The notes beneath the pieces were generated by a model, which saw only the letters and a list, made by a program, of their open reading frames with translations, did not search any database and was not told where the DNA came from. A DNA stretch of 64,000 nt from Alphaproteobacteria bacterium (GTDB taxonomy: Bacteria; Pseudomonadota; Alphaproteobacteria; Paracaedibacterales; CAITNM01). Every line of letters begins with the position of its first letter. The first letter of the stretch is position 1. Shown here one piece after another: positions 56,659 to 64,000 of the stretch. The translations under genes were made by a program, and so were the position numbers. The stretch is from assembly GCA_021298215.1 (NCBI GenBank), contig JAJTEE010000007.1, forward strand, positions 20,590 through 84,589, given 5' to 3'.

Positions 56659-57876
56659 CTACAAAACCAGCAAGCTTAGTGGATTTTCGATATAGCCTTT
56701 GAGGGCTTTTAGGAAACTTGAACCCACAGCGCCATCAAGGGCACGGTGATCAATTGATAAAGTGCATGTCATCATGTTTGCTGCAACAAGAGTGCCGTTT
56801 TTAACAATGGCGCGTTGTTCGCCTGCACCTACGGCCAAAATGCACGCTTGAGGTGGGTTGATGATGGCATCGAAATGCTTAATGCCATACATGCCGAGGT
56901 TAGAGATGGTAAAGCTACCGCCTTGATAAGCCTCTGGAGGAAGCTTTCCGGCACGCGCTTTTTCAGCCAAGTCTTTTACCTCAAGGCTTATTTCATTGAG
57001 AGATTTTAGGTTTGCGGCTTTAACAATTGGGGTGACAAGACCACCATCGATAGCAACGGCTACGCATACGTCAGCTTGGCTATAACGACGTAAATAATCG
57101 CCGTGGAAGGTAACGTTCGCATCCGGCTCATCCATTAGTGCGAGGGCTACGGCACGGACCACGAAATCGTTCACGGAAAGTTTGCCTTTTGCATTAGGCA
57201 TCGCGTTAAGTTTTGTTCTAAAGCTTAAGAGCTCATCAATTTCGCAGTCCACGGTTAGGTAGAAATGCGGAATGGTTTGCTTGGCTTCGGTGAGACGTTT
57301 TGCGATGGTTTTACGCATGCCATTAAGCTTAATATCTTCAAAACCACTCTCCCCGAATACACGTGGAGCGGCTTTAGCACCTTCAAGATCACGCTTTACA
57401 ATGCGACCATGCGGACCAGAACCTTGAACTTGATTAAGGTTAATACCATTTTGCGTGGCAATTCTTTTAGCCAATGGCGTTGCAAAAACGCGGCCACCTT
57501 TATCATGCGTAGGAGTAGGAGCTGGAGTAGATGCATGTGCTGTTGGTGCAGAAACCGCAGTAGACTGTTCTTCTTGTGGTTTGGAAACTGCTTGAGCCGT
57601 TGTTTCAGGAATTTTAATGGCCGAAGCATCTTCGCAATCTTCTAAGATAAGCGCTATCAACGTATTTACTTTGACGCCATCCGTGCCTGCAGGAACCAGA
57701 ACTTTTCCAAGAATACCTTCATCAACCGCTTCAACTTCCATCGTTGCTTTGTCGGTTTCAATCTCAGCAATGACATCGCCTGCCTTGATTTTATCGCCTT
57801 CGTTCTTTTGCCACTTAACAAGATTACCCTCTGTCATGGTGGGGCTTAAAGCGGGCATGAGAACTTGAATAGGCAT
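56659..57876 (-). CDS. pdhC: Pyruvate dehydrogenase E2, dihydrolipoamide acetyltransferase
   Basis: The 405-residue protein has one lipoyl domain (Lys in ETDKATMEVEA, about residue 43) and an Ala/Pro/Thr-rich linker. A peripheral-subunit-binding domain follows (VFATPLAKRIATQNGINL...GRIVKRDLE), then the catalytic domain with DHRALDGA near the C-terminus. It transfers acetyl groups to CoA. It is third in pdhA-pdhB-pdhC, with gaps of 0-1 nt. E3 (lpd) is not in the window. Confidence 0.97.
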   Translation of the reverse strand: MPIQVLMPALSPTMTEGNLVKWQKNEGDKIKAGDVIAEIETDKATMEVEAVDEGILGKVLVPAGTDGVKVNTLIALILEDCEDASAIKIPETTAQAVSKPQEEQSTAVSAPTAHASTPAPTPTHDKGGRVFATPLAKRIATQNGINLNQVQGSGPHGRIVKRDLEGAKAAPRVFGESGFEDIKLNGMRKTIAKRLTEAKQTIPHFYLTVDCEIDELLSFRTKLNAMPNAKGKLSVNDFVVRAVALALMDEPDANVTFHGDYLRRYSQADVCVAVAIDGGLVTPIVKAANLKSLNEISLEVKDLAEKARAGKLPPEAYQGGSFTISNLGMYGIKHFDAIINPPQACILAVGAGEQRAIVKNGTLVAANMMTCTLSIDHRALDGAVGSSFLKALKGYIENPLSLLVL

Positions 57877-57877
57877 A

Positions 57878-58861
57878 TTAATCCTTATAACAAACGGTTT
57901 TTACAGCTTGCACAATTTTCTGTGCGTTTGGCAACGCCAATTTTTCAAGGTTTGCTGCGTATGGCAGAGGCACATCTTCAGCACAAACACGAAGGGGTGG
58001 TGCATCTAAGTAATCAAAAGCTTTATCGCAAACAAGAGCGCAAATTTCAGAGCCAACTCCAGCAAAAGGCCAGCCCTCTTCGATGCTTACCAAGCGATTA
58101 GTTTTGCGAACGGATTCTAAAACTGTTTCCGTATCAAGAGGACGAATAGTCCGCAAATCAATCACTTCAGCACTAATACCCATTTCTTCTAGCATTTGTG
58201 CTGCATCAAGTGCGTGACGCACACAAATAGAAAAGGCGGTAAGAGTTACATCGGTTCCTTCACGTACCACCGCTGCCTTACCAATAGGTACGATGTAATC
58301 TTCGTCATCGGGCACATCAAAGCTTGAACCATAAATGAGTTCGTTTTCTAAAAAGACCACTGGATTTGGATCACGAATAGCGGATTTTAAAAGGCCCTTC
58401 GCATCACCGGCACTATAAGGTGCCACGACTTTAAGACCGGGGACATGAGCATACCAACTTGCAAAACATTGGGAATGCTGAGCCCCCACTCGCGCAGCCG
58501 CACCATTTGGGCCACGAAACACAATCGGACAGCCCATTTGACCGCCAGACATGTACAGCGTTTTTGCGGCTGAGTTAATAATATGATCAATCGCTTGCAT
58601 GGAAAAGTTGAAGGTCATGAATTCAACAATAGGCTTTAAGCCTAAAAACGCAGCACCAACCCCTAGACCTGCAAAGCCATGCTCGGTAATGGGGGTATCA
58701 ATGACGCGTTTTTCACCAAATTCATCCAAAAGACCTTGCGTTACTTTGTATGCACCTTGGTATTGTGCAACTTCTTCACCCATGACAAAGACATCTTTAT
58801 CGCGACGCATTTCCTCAGCCATTGCATCACGTAATGCTTCACGTACGGTTAATGTTGCCAT
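57878..58861 (-). CDS. pdhB: Pyruvate dehydrogenase E1 component, beta subunit
   Basis: The 327-residue protein has [68 protein letters not shown] and [11 protein letters not shown]. It lacks the N-terminal lipoyl domain that many alphaproteobacterial E1-beta subunits carry. It forms an alpha2-beta2 E1 with PdhA. Confidence 0.97.
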   Translation of the reverse strand: MATLTVREALRDAMAEEMRRDKDVFVMGEEVAQYQGAYKVTQGLLDEFGEKRVIDTPITEHGFAGLGVGAAFLGLKPIVEFMTFNFSMQAIDHIINSAAKTLYMSGGQMGCPIVFRGPNGAAARVGAQHSQCFASWYAHVPGLKVVAPYSAGDAKGLLKSAIRDPNPVVFLENELIYGSSFDVPDDEDYIVPIGKAAVVREGTDVTLTAFSICVRHALDAAQMLEEMGISAEVIDLRTIRPLDTETVLESVRKTNRLVSIEEGWPFAGVGSEICALVCDKAFDYLDAPPLRVCAEDVPLPYAANLEKLALPNAQKIVQAVKTVCYKD

Positions 58862-59881
58862 TTATTCCTCCACCAAGATATCGGTATAAAGCTCTGCTTC
58901 ATCAGGTTCCGGTGATGTTTGAGCAAATTCGATGACGTCTTTCATAATGTCTTTGATGCGTTTTTCGATATTTTCAAATTCGCCTTCGGCAACTTTTCCA
59001 GAAGTAAGGCCAAGATTACGCACGAAATCGATCGCATCTTGCTGCGTTTTAACTTCTTCAACCTCTTCTTTTGTGCGGTATTTAGCCGGATCAGACATAG
59101 AGTGACCGCGATAACGATAGGTTTTAAAGTGCAACAGCACAGGACCATTTCCAGCGCGTGCATGTTCAAGCGCCCACTCTGCTGCTTCACGAACTTCTAA
59201 AAGGTTCATACCATTAACAACGCGGCCAGGAATTCCCCATGGTTCACCACGGTTTTCAAAATTCGGATCAGACGTTCCTCGCGCTGTTGATGTGCCCATT
59301 GCGTATTCGTTATTTTCTATAACAAAAACAACGGGTAGCTTCCATAGCGCTGCCATGTTAAAGGTTTCATAAACTTGACCTTGGTTTGCTGCGCCATCAC
59401 CTAGGTACGCCACGCAAACACCATTATCGCCTTTATATTTGTGCGCAAAAGCAAGACCAGCTCCAATTGGCACTTGCGCGCCCACAATACCATGACCGCC
59501 GTAAAAACCTTTTTCCCTGCTAAACATATGCATCGAGCCGCCCTTACCTTTTGAATAGCCGCCTGCTCGCCCTGTAAGTTCGGCCATGACGCCACGGGGA
59601 TCCATATCACAAGCAAGCATGTGGCCATGATCACGATAAGAGGTAATAACGGTATCTTGAGGTTGCATAGCAGATTGAATACCCACCACAACGGCTTCTT
59701 GCCCTATATAGAGGTGGCAAAATCCACCAATAAGCCCCATACCATAAATCTGAGCGGAACGTTCTTCGAAACGACGAATGAGTACCATTTGCTCATATGC
59801 TTTAAGGAGTCCTGCTTTATCGAAAAAGCCAAAAGGACCAATATTTTCAACGGAAGAAATAGCTCGTGCCACGCGCGACAT
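58862..59881 (-). CDS. pdhA: Pyruvate dehydrogenase E1 component, alpha subunit
   Basis: The protein is about 339 residues from ATG 59881 and has YEQMVLIRRFEERSAQIYGMG and the thiamine-diphosphate motif GDGAANQGQVYETFNMAALWKLPVVFVIENN. The phosphorylation-loop-like YRYRGHSMSDPAKYRTKEE is also present. It is first gene of pdhABC. A TTG three codons upstream is another possible start. Confidence 0.97.
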   Translation of the reverse strand: MSRVARAISSVENIGPFGFFDKAGLLKAYEQMVLIRRFEERSAQIYGMGLIGGFCHLYIGQEAVVVGIQSAMQPQDTVITSYRDHGHMLACDMDPRGVMAELTGRAGGYSKGKGGSMHMFSREKGFYGGHGIVGAQVPIGAGLAFAHKYKGDNGVCVAYLGDGAANQGQVYETFNMAALWKLPVVFVIENNEYAMGTSTARGTSDPNFENRGEPWGIPGRVVNGMNLLEVREAAEWALEHARAGNGPVLLHFKTYRYRGHSMSDPAKYRTKEEVEEVKTQQDAIDFVRNLGLTSGKVAEGEFENIEKRIKDIMKDVIEFAQTSPEPDEAELYTDILVEE

Positions 59882-60005
59882 ACTCGCCAAAAAAATAAAT
59901 ACTAGGGGATATTATTACAAAATCTAAGCATTTTTTGCAAGAAATTAGTCGTGAAAGGTAGCTATCTACTAGATATAGAGCGAGATTCTTGCAAAATAAA
60001 ATACT

Positions 60006-60509
60006 TCAAAAAAAAGTTTTTATGTACGAACGTCTTTGAAAGATCTCGCAAATGCCCGTCATAAAAAGAATTCCTATGGGTACTCTCATTTCTATTATGC
60101 TGCATTCAAAACATTCGTTACTAGCCGCTGCATCAAGTAAACAAGCTATCAAAAAATAGGTACCTAGCTTAGCGCCATCATAAGGCAGTTTTTTACGAAT
60201 TTTTTTCCACCCTTGGTCATCTTCATTTTTGGCATCAAAAAAATTTCCCAAAATGCTTAAAGTCGTGAGGGCACAACGCCATTTTGCATAATTTGAGATA
60301 TCAGTATAAGAGTAAGGTGAAGACTGCAAAGTCATAGCTGCTGCAATGCTTTCCCACCCTAATTCCTTTTCATGATTTTCTTCTAAGTATTGGGCAGCAA
60401 CGCACATAGCGTGAAAGAACGCAGCGTCACCCGCTAAATCATTCTCCTCATGCACCGCTTTTAATGGCATCATGAAAACAAGGCAAATCAGAAAACGTTT
60501 AAACAGCAT
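60006..60509 (-). CDS. Small secreted protein, paralogue of the gene at 60563-61069
   Basis: From ATG 60509 the 167-residue product has a signal peptide (MLFKRFLICLVFMMPLKAV). A helical body follows, with SNYAKWRCALTTLSILGNFF and later LIACLLDAAASNECFEC. The NYA..R.ALTT.SIL segment aligns with the neighbour gene, so the two are related. The longer frame to 60566 would place hydrophilic residues before the signal. No family is known. Confidence 0.65.
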   Translation of the reverse strand: MLFKRFLICLVFMMPLKAVHEENDLAGDAAFFHAMCVAAQYLEENHEKELGWESIAAAMTLQSSPYSYTDISNYAKWRCALTTLSILGNFFDAKNEDDQGWKKIRKKLPYDGAKLGTYFLIACLLDAAASNECFECSIIEMRVPIGILFMTGICEIFQRRSYIKTFF

Positions 60510-60562
60510 AGGTATCAATATTAAAGAGCTACCTTTAATGAGAGAACAATGATCGCTTGATT

Positions 60563-61069
60563 TCAATCATTTTTGTTTATTCTATCTACTAAATGCTTGT
60601 TTAGGTCCATCGCCCCTGCAATCAAAAGGTAGATACTTGCTGAATAAACATCTCCTTGGAACCCACCACAAGTTTCTTGAGATAAAATACGGCTCGCATT
60701 CATGTAACACGACACTTTTACAGTTTGCATAAGTAACACGGCGAAGTTTTGAGATATTGCTTTCGGATCCCTATTTGAAAGAAAGCTATTTTCAACCATC
60801 CAACTTTGAAGACTACTTGGTAGGTAATTTTGGAGTGTTTGTACAAGGATACTTGTTGTTGTGAGAGCAGTTCTAGCTAATGCGTAATGCTATATTTGCT
60901 GGCTGTAATTAGGATCATGCAGCAGAAATGAAGCACCTAAATTTAGTGCTCCACTTGTTAACGAGATAGAATGAGCATGATGTTCATTAACGTCTTCCGC
61001 ATCTTGAACCGCATAAGTTGCTGCAAAAAAATAAAATAGAGTGAGACTTTGTAAAAATTTTAATAGCAT
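60563..61069 (-). pseudogene. Secreted paralogue interrupted by one in-frame TAG
   Basis: ATG 61069 opens a signal-peptide frame (MLLKFLQSLTLFYFFAATYA) that meets TAG at 60892-60890 after 59 codons. The same frame then continues without a stop to 60563 (HYALARTALTTTSIL ... GAMDLNKHLVDRINKND). Codon 60 aligns with a Ser in the neighbour gene, so a TCG-to-TAG change is the simplest origin. A later ATG (60799) lacks a signal peptide. Confidence 0.8.
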
Positions 61070-61168
61070 ATAGTAAAAAAGTTATCATTTATAAACACTA
61101 ATATGACTAGATAAGGTATAAAATTTCAATACTTTTCTGGATATATATCGCAATAGCAAAGTGTCCTC

Positions 61169-61690
61169 TTAATTAAATAACAGCGTATTATTAAAAGCTT
61201 GGAATAAAAATCCTACAGCAATAAGAGAGCGAATGCCTAGGTTAATCTCTTTACTCAAAATGTCTGAGTTATTTACTAATAGATGAAAAATACCATCTAT
61301 AGTAAAAATCATAGCCTGTTGAGCTTGATGGATTATCATTTTTTCCATTTGAATTCTTTCCTGTTGCTCGTCCCAACGAAGTTTTTTTAAGTCGCGATAA
61401 TTATCTGCACAAGCTGCTGTATAAACAATCGCTGAATAAAGCCTAAATAAAAAAAATAAATTATTTTCTTTAAAAGTATCCTGAAAAATATACTCAACCA
61501 TGTTTACCCCACAAATAGCAACGTTATGAGTACTACTGACTTTTTTATAAGTCTCAAATCTTTCAGATACAGGAATTGGAAAGCGTACGGTTGAAGAATC
61601 TACATCTTCTAGAAAGTATAAATCCATTGCTTCTACTTTTAAGAAAGCAATACAAACAAAGAAAAAAATAAAATATCCAAATTTTTTCAA
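61169..61690 (-). CDS. Small secreted protein of unknown function
   Basis: The 173-residue product has a signal peptide (MKKFGYFIFFFVCIAFLKVEA). The body is helical with several hydrophobic segments and two Cys. It is on the same strand as the two related secreted genes downstream and shares their size and helical character, but I cannot show homology. No family is recognised. Confidence 0.65.
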   Translation of the reverse strand: MKKFGYFIFFFVCIAFLKVEAMDLYFLEDVDSSTVRFPIPVSERFETYKKVSSTHNVAICGVNMVEYIFQDTFKENNLFFLFRLYSAIVYTAACADNYRDLKKLRWDEQQERIQMEKMIIHQAQQAMIFTIDGIFHLLVNNSDILSKEINLGIRSLIAVGFLFQAFNNTLLFN

Positions 61691-61759
61691 AAGCGTTCTA
61701 CAAAATTTACCATTGTTTAAAATCGTAAAAGCAAGATAATAAGGAAGTCAAATTATAGC

Positions 61760-62218
61760 TCACCAACGCTCTTCGACTGTCACTCCAAAAATATGTTCTT
61801 CGATGCGCTTTTTTGTGCTTTCGGTAATATCATTTGGCAATTGATTAAGGTCAAACCACCGCGTTTCTGCAATTTCACGATCATTAACAGTACCTTGGCT
61901 TTCAAGCTCTACTTTATATAACACAACGTAATCATCCCAGCCTGGCTTTGTATTGTAATACACACCCAATAATTTCACAGGCTTGCTTACAATACCCGCC
62001 ACCTCTTCTCGCACTTCTCGAATCACTGCTTGAGGTGCTGTTTCATAAGCATTTACTCCACCACCTGGAAAATACCATCCATCGATATAGGTGTGACGGA
62101 CCAACAAAACCTTTTTATTTTTGACAATAAGTGCACGCACGCCAACCGTTTTAATTCTAAGCGCTGATAACAGCAAACGCCTAAAAAATCCATAAATACA
62201 ATAAAAAACGTGCAACAT
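61760..62218 (-). CDS. Nudix hydrolase
   Basis: The 152-residue protein carries the Nudix box GGGVNAYETAPQAVIREVREEVAGI (G-x5-E-x7-REV-x-EE). The usual Gly after EE-x is Ala. It starts with a short basic/hydrophobic N-terminus (FFRRLLLSALRIK). It would hydrolyse a nucleoside diphosphate linked to another moiety; the substrate is not predictable. It lies 3 nt after the ABC ATPase gene on the same strand. Confidence 0.88.
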   Translation of the reverse strand: MLHVFYCIYGFFRRLLLSALRIKTVGVRALIVKNKKVLLVRHTYIDGWYFPGGGVNAYETAPQAVIREVREEVAGIVSKPVKLLGVYYNTKPGWDDYVVLYKVELESQGTVNDREIAETRWFDLNQLPNDITESTKKRIEEHIFGVTVEERW

Positions 62219-62221
62219 ATA

Positions 62222-63811
62222 TTACTCTAAAACGGCATTAAGAAGAGCTTTTGTATAGCTATGTTGAGGATTGGCAAAAATTTCATGAGCATCTCCTTGT
62301 TCAACAATTTTTCCTTGGCACATGACTATCATGCGATGTGCCATTGCTCGTACAACCTTTAAATCATGGCTGATAAAGATATACGAAAGATGATGATTTT
62401 TTTGCAAATCACGCAAAAGGTCAAGAATATCTGCTTGAATAGAACGATCAAGCGCTGATGTGGGCTCATCAAGAATGACAAGCTTGGGGTTTAAAACAAG
62501 GGCACGAGCTATAGCAACGCGTTGACGTTGCCCCCCTGATAATTCATGAGGATAACGTTCTAAAAAGGTTGCATTCAAACCCACTTGCTCTAGAGCTAAT
62601 TTCGCTCGTTGCTGTAGTACTTTTTGATCAAGATTAGCTTCATGAACTCTTAACCCTTCACACACCACATCAAAAATAGAAAAACGAGGATTTAAAGAGC
62701 CAAAAGGATCTTGAAAAATAATTTGCAAATCTTTGCGAAGTAAGCGCATCAGTTTTAGTGAGGCAGGAAGTTCTTTTCCAAGAAAAACAACTTTTCCTGT
62801 AGAGCTAACAAGGCGCAAAATTGCAAATGCCAGCGTTGATTTCCCTGAGCCACTTTCTCCCACAATGCCTAATGTTTCACCTTCCTTAAGAGACATAGAC
62901 ACCTTATCAACGGCGACTTTTGGTGGTAATTTCTTAAAGCTAAATAAGCTACGATTTTGAAAATGCACGCTTAAATTATGCGCTTCTAGTTGTACTGGGG
63001 CTTTTTTATCAATAGGACCTGGCTCACCTTTTGGCTCACACGCAATAAGACGTTGTGTGTAAGGATGCTTGGGAGAATTTAAAACATCTGCTGAAGTTCC
63101 CTCTTCAACTATTTTTCCAAGATGCATGACAGCAACTTGGTGTGCCAAATGCTTGACCATGCCAAGATCATGGCTAATAAGAAGCATGGACATTCCAAGG
63201 TCCGCTTGCAATTTTTGCAATAGCTTTACAATACCCGCTTGAATGGTAACATCTAGGGCCGTTGTTGGTTCATCGGCGATTAATAAATCAGGATTACAGG
63301 CAAGCGCCATGGCAATCATCACGCGCTGGCGCTGGCCTCCTGATAATTGATGCGGATAGGCATCAAGACGTTTAATGCCTTCCGAAAATTCGACCAACTC
63401 TAATAATTCTTTGACACGTTCTAATGCCTGCTTTTTTGAATATCCCAAATGCAGACGAACTGTTTCAGCAATTTGCTTACTAATGGTATGCAATGGATTA
63501 AGTGCTGTCATGGGTTCCTGGAAAATCATTCCAATCTTGCGACCACGGATTTGACGAATATCCGCATCGGTCATCTTTAAAAGATTTTGATTATCAAAAA
63601 GGATTTCCCCTGATGGATGGCTCGCCATTGGATAAGGTAACAATTTGAGAATTGAAAAGGCTGTTACAGATTTCCCAGAACCACTTTCTCCCACCAAAGC
63701 TAATGTTTCCTTTGGTTGAATAGAAAAACTTACCCCTTGTACGGCATCCACAACGGGCCTCCCAGAAGGTGAAAATCGAACGGAAAGATTTTTAACGTTT
63801 AGTAGCGACAT
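62222..63811 (-). CDS. Dual-ATPase subunit of a peptide ABC transporter (YejF/Opp type)
   Basis: From ATG 63811 the 529-residue protein has two full ABC domains, each with Walker A (GESGSGKS twice), signature LSGGQRQRV (twice), Walker B ([12 protein letters not shown] and [12 protein letters not shown]) and an H-loop. A linker joins them near residue 270. Such fused ATPases drive uptake of oligopeptides or microcin C-like compounds with YejABE. The permeases and binding protein are not in the window, though they may lie upstream past its edge. Confidence 0.92.
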   Translation of the reverse strand: MSLLNVKNLSVRFSPSGRPVVDAVQGVSFSIQPKETLALVGESGSGKSVTAFSILKLLPYPMASHPSGEILFDNQNLLKMTDADIRQIRGRKIGMIFQEPMTALNPLHTISKQIAETVRLHLGYSKKQALERVKELLELVEFSEGIKRLDAYPHQLSGGQRQRVMIAMALACNPDLLIADEPTTALDVTIQAGIVKLLQKLQADLGMSMLLISHDLGMVKHLAHQVAVMHLGKIVEEGTSADVLNSPKHPYTQRLIACEPKGEPGPIDKKAPVQLEAHNLSVHFQNRSLFSFKKLPPKVAVDKVSMSLKEGETLGIVGESGSGKSTLAFAILRLVSSTGKVVFLGKELPASLKLMRLLRKDLQIIFQDPFGSLNPRFSIFDVVCEGLRVHEANLDQKVLQQRAKLALEQVGLNATFLERYPHELSGGQRQRVAIARALVLNPKLVILDEPTSALDRSIQADILDLLRDLQKNHHLSYIFISHDLKVVRAMAHRMIVMCQGKIVEQGDAHEIFANPQHSYTKALLNAVLE

Positions 63812-63938
63812 GAGGGAACTATGCCATAGAAATACATAATTTTGCAAAGAGCTAATATAGAAATAAATATTAACACCACAAATGGAAGCAAGAGAGGACA
63901 ACTAATAACTGGTTCCGCATTATCCTTGCTAACCTGCT

Positions 63939-63966
63939 CCTCGATCAAAACCTGGTCGGGGTTTTT
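63939..63966 (+). terminator. Terminator-like hairpin
   Basis: CCTCGA pairs with TCGGGG (one G-T) around an 11-nt loop and is followed by five Ts. No plus-strand gene precedes it inside the window, so its client is unclear. Confidence 0.35.
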
Positions 63967-64000
63967 GTTTAAATAAAACAATAAAAAAATTAAAATAAAA

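Noticed and set aside
63799..63981. Small minus-strand ORF upstream of the ABC ATPase
   Set aside because: It overlaps the ATPase start, has no clear ribosome-binding site and covers a terminator-like hairpin.

Overview
The window is AT-rich DNA from an alphaproteobacterium. The signs are a circularly permuted (two-piece) tmRNA gene beside an alpha-type sspB, a DUF2948 gene, a kdsB-linked ccmCDE cluster, the order rpsB-tsf-pyrH-frr, a short mitochondrial-type ProS and a HrcA/CIRCE-controlled groESL. Many secreted proteins of unknown family, a secreted Myb-domain protein and a secreted GT90/CAP10 protein point to an intracellular symbiont or parasite of a protist, most likely of the Holosporales type. 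That placement is inference; no marker gene here settles it.

Layout. 1-12.7 kb: tRNA-Phe, an SDF-family transporter, two low-complexity secreted proteins (one acidic, one histone-H1-like), ftsZ, a secreted unknown, anmK, sspB, ssrA, a DUF952 lipoprotein, hrcA-grpE, an Fe-S reductase and a frameshifted secreted gene. 12.8-25.6 kb: tRNA-Arg, kdsB-ccmCDE, an MFS-like transporter, thyX, a DUF2948 gene, a TPR-like secreted protein, a sugar-nucleotide dehydratase, tolB-hydrolase-cytochrome c, a second hydrolase, a DsbA-like protein without CXXC and a secreted helical protein. 25.6-29.6 kb: three tandem copies of one secreted family, two of them frameshifted. 29.7-40.6 kb: proS, a 969-residue secreted repeat protein, ftsH-dnaG-rpoD, a Cys-rich secreted protein, rpsU, cspA. 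41-47 kb: a secreted unknown, groESL with CIRCE, the Myb protein, an ABC permease with a truncated ATPase, a DUF2628-like protein. 47-56 kb: frr, pyrH, tsf and rpsB, interrupted by three secreted genes whose flanks carry duplicated core-gene sequence. 56-64 kb: a secreted repeat protein, pdhABC, a small secreted family with one stop-interrupted member, a Nudix hydrolase and a YejF-type ABC ATPase.

How it fits together. Core genes form conserved operons. Nearly every gap between them holds one or a few genes that start with a signal peptide and resemble no family I can name. The strongest candidates for host-directed effectors are the two-repeat Myb protein with a bipartite NLS-like stretch (44115-45026), the GT90 protein (47694-49274), the H1-like Lys/Ala-rich protein (1621-2385), the repeat protein (31104-34013) and two proteins ending in a HicA-like G-S-H module (11569-12733 and 49662-51206). 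Duplicated flanks at frr/pyrH and rpsB suggest such genes enter by recombination at core-gene junctions. Frameshifts at 12.1, 26.2 and 29.6 kb and an in-frame stop at 60.9 kb show rapid decay or phase-variable switching of this secreted repertoire.
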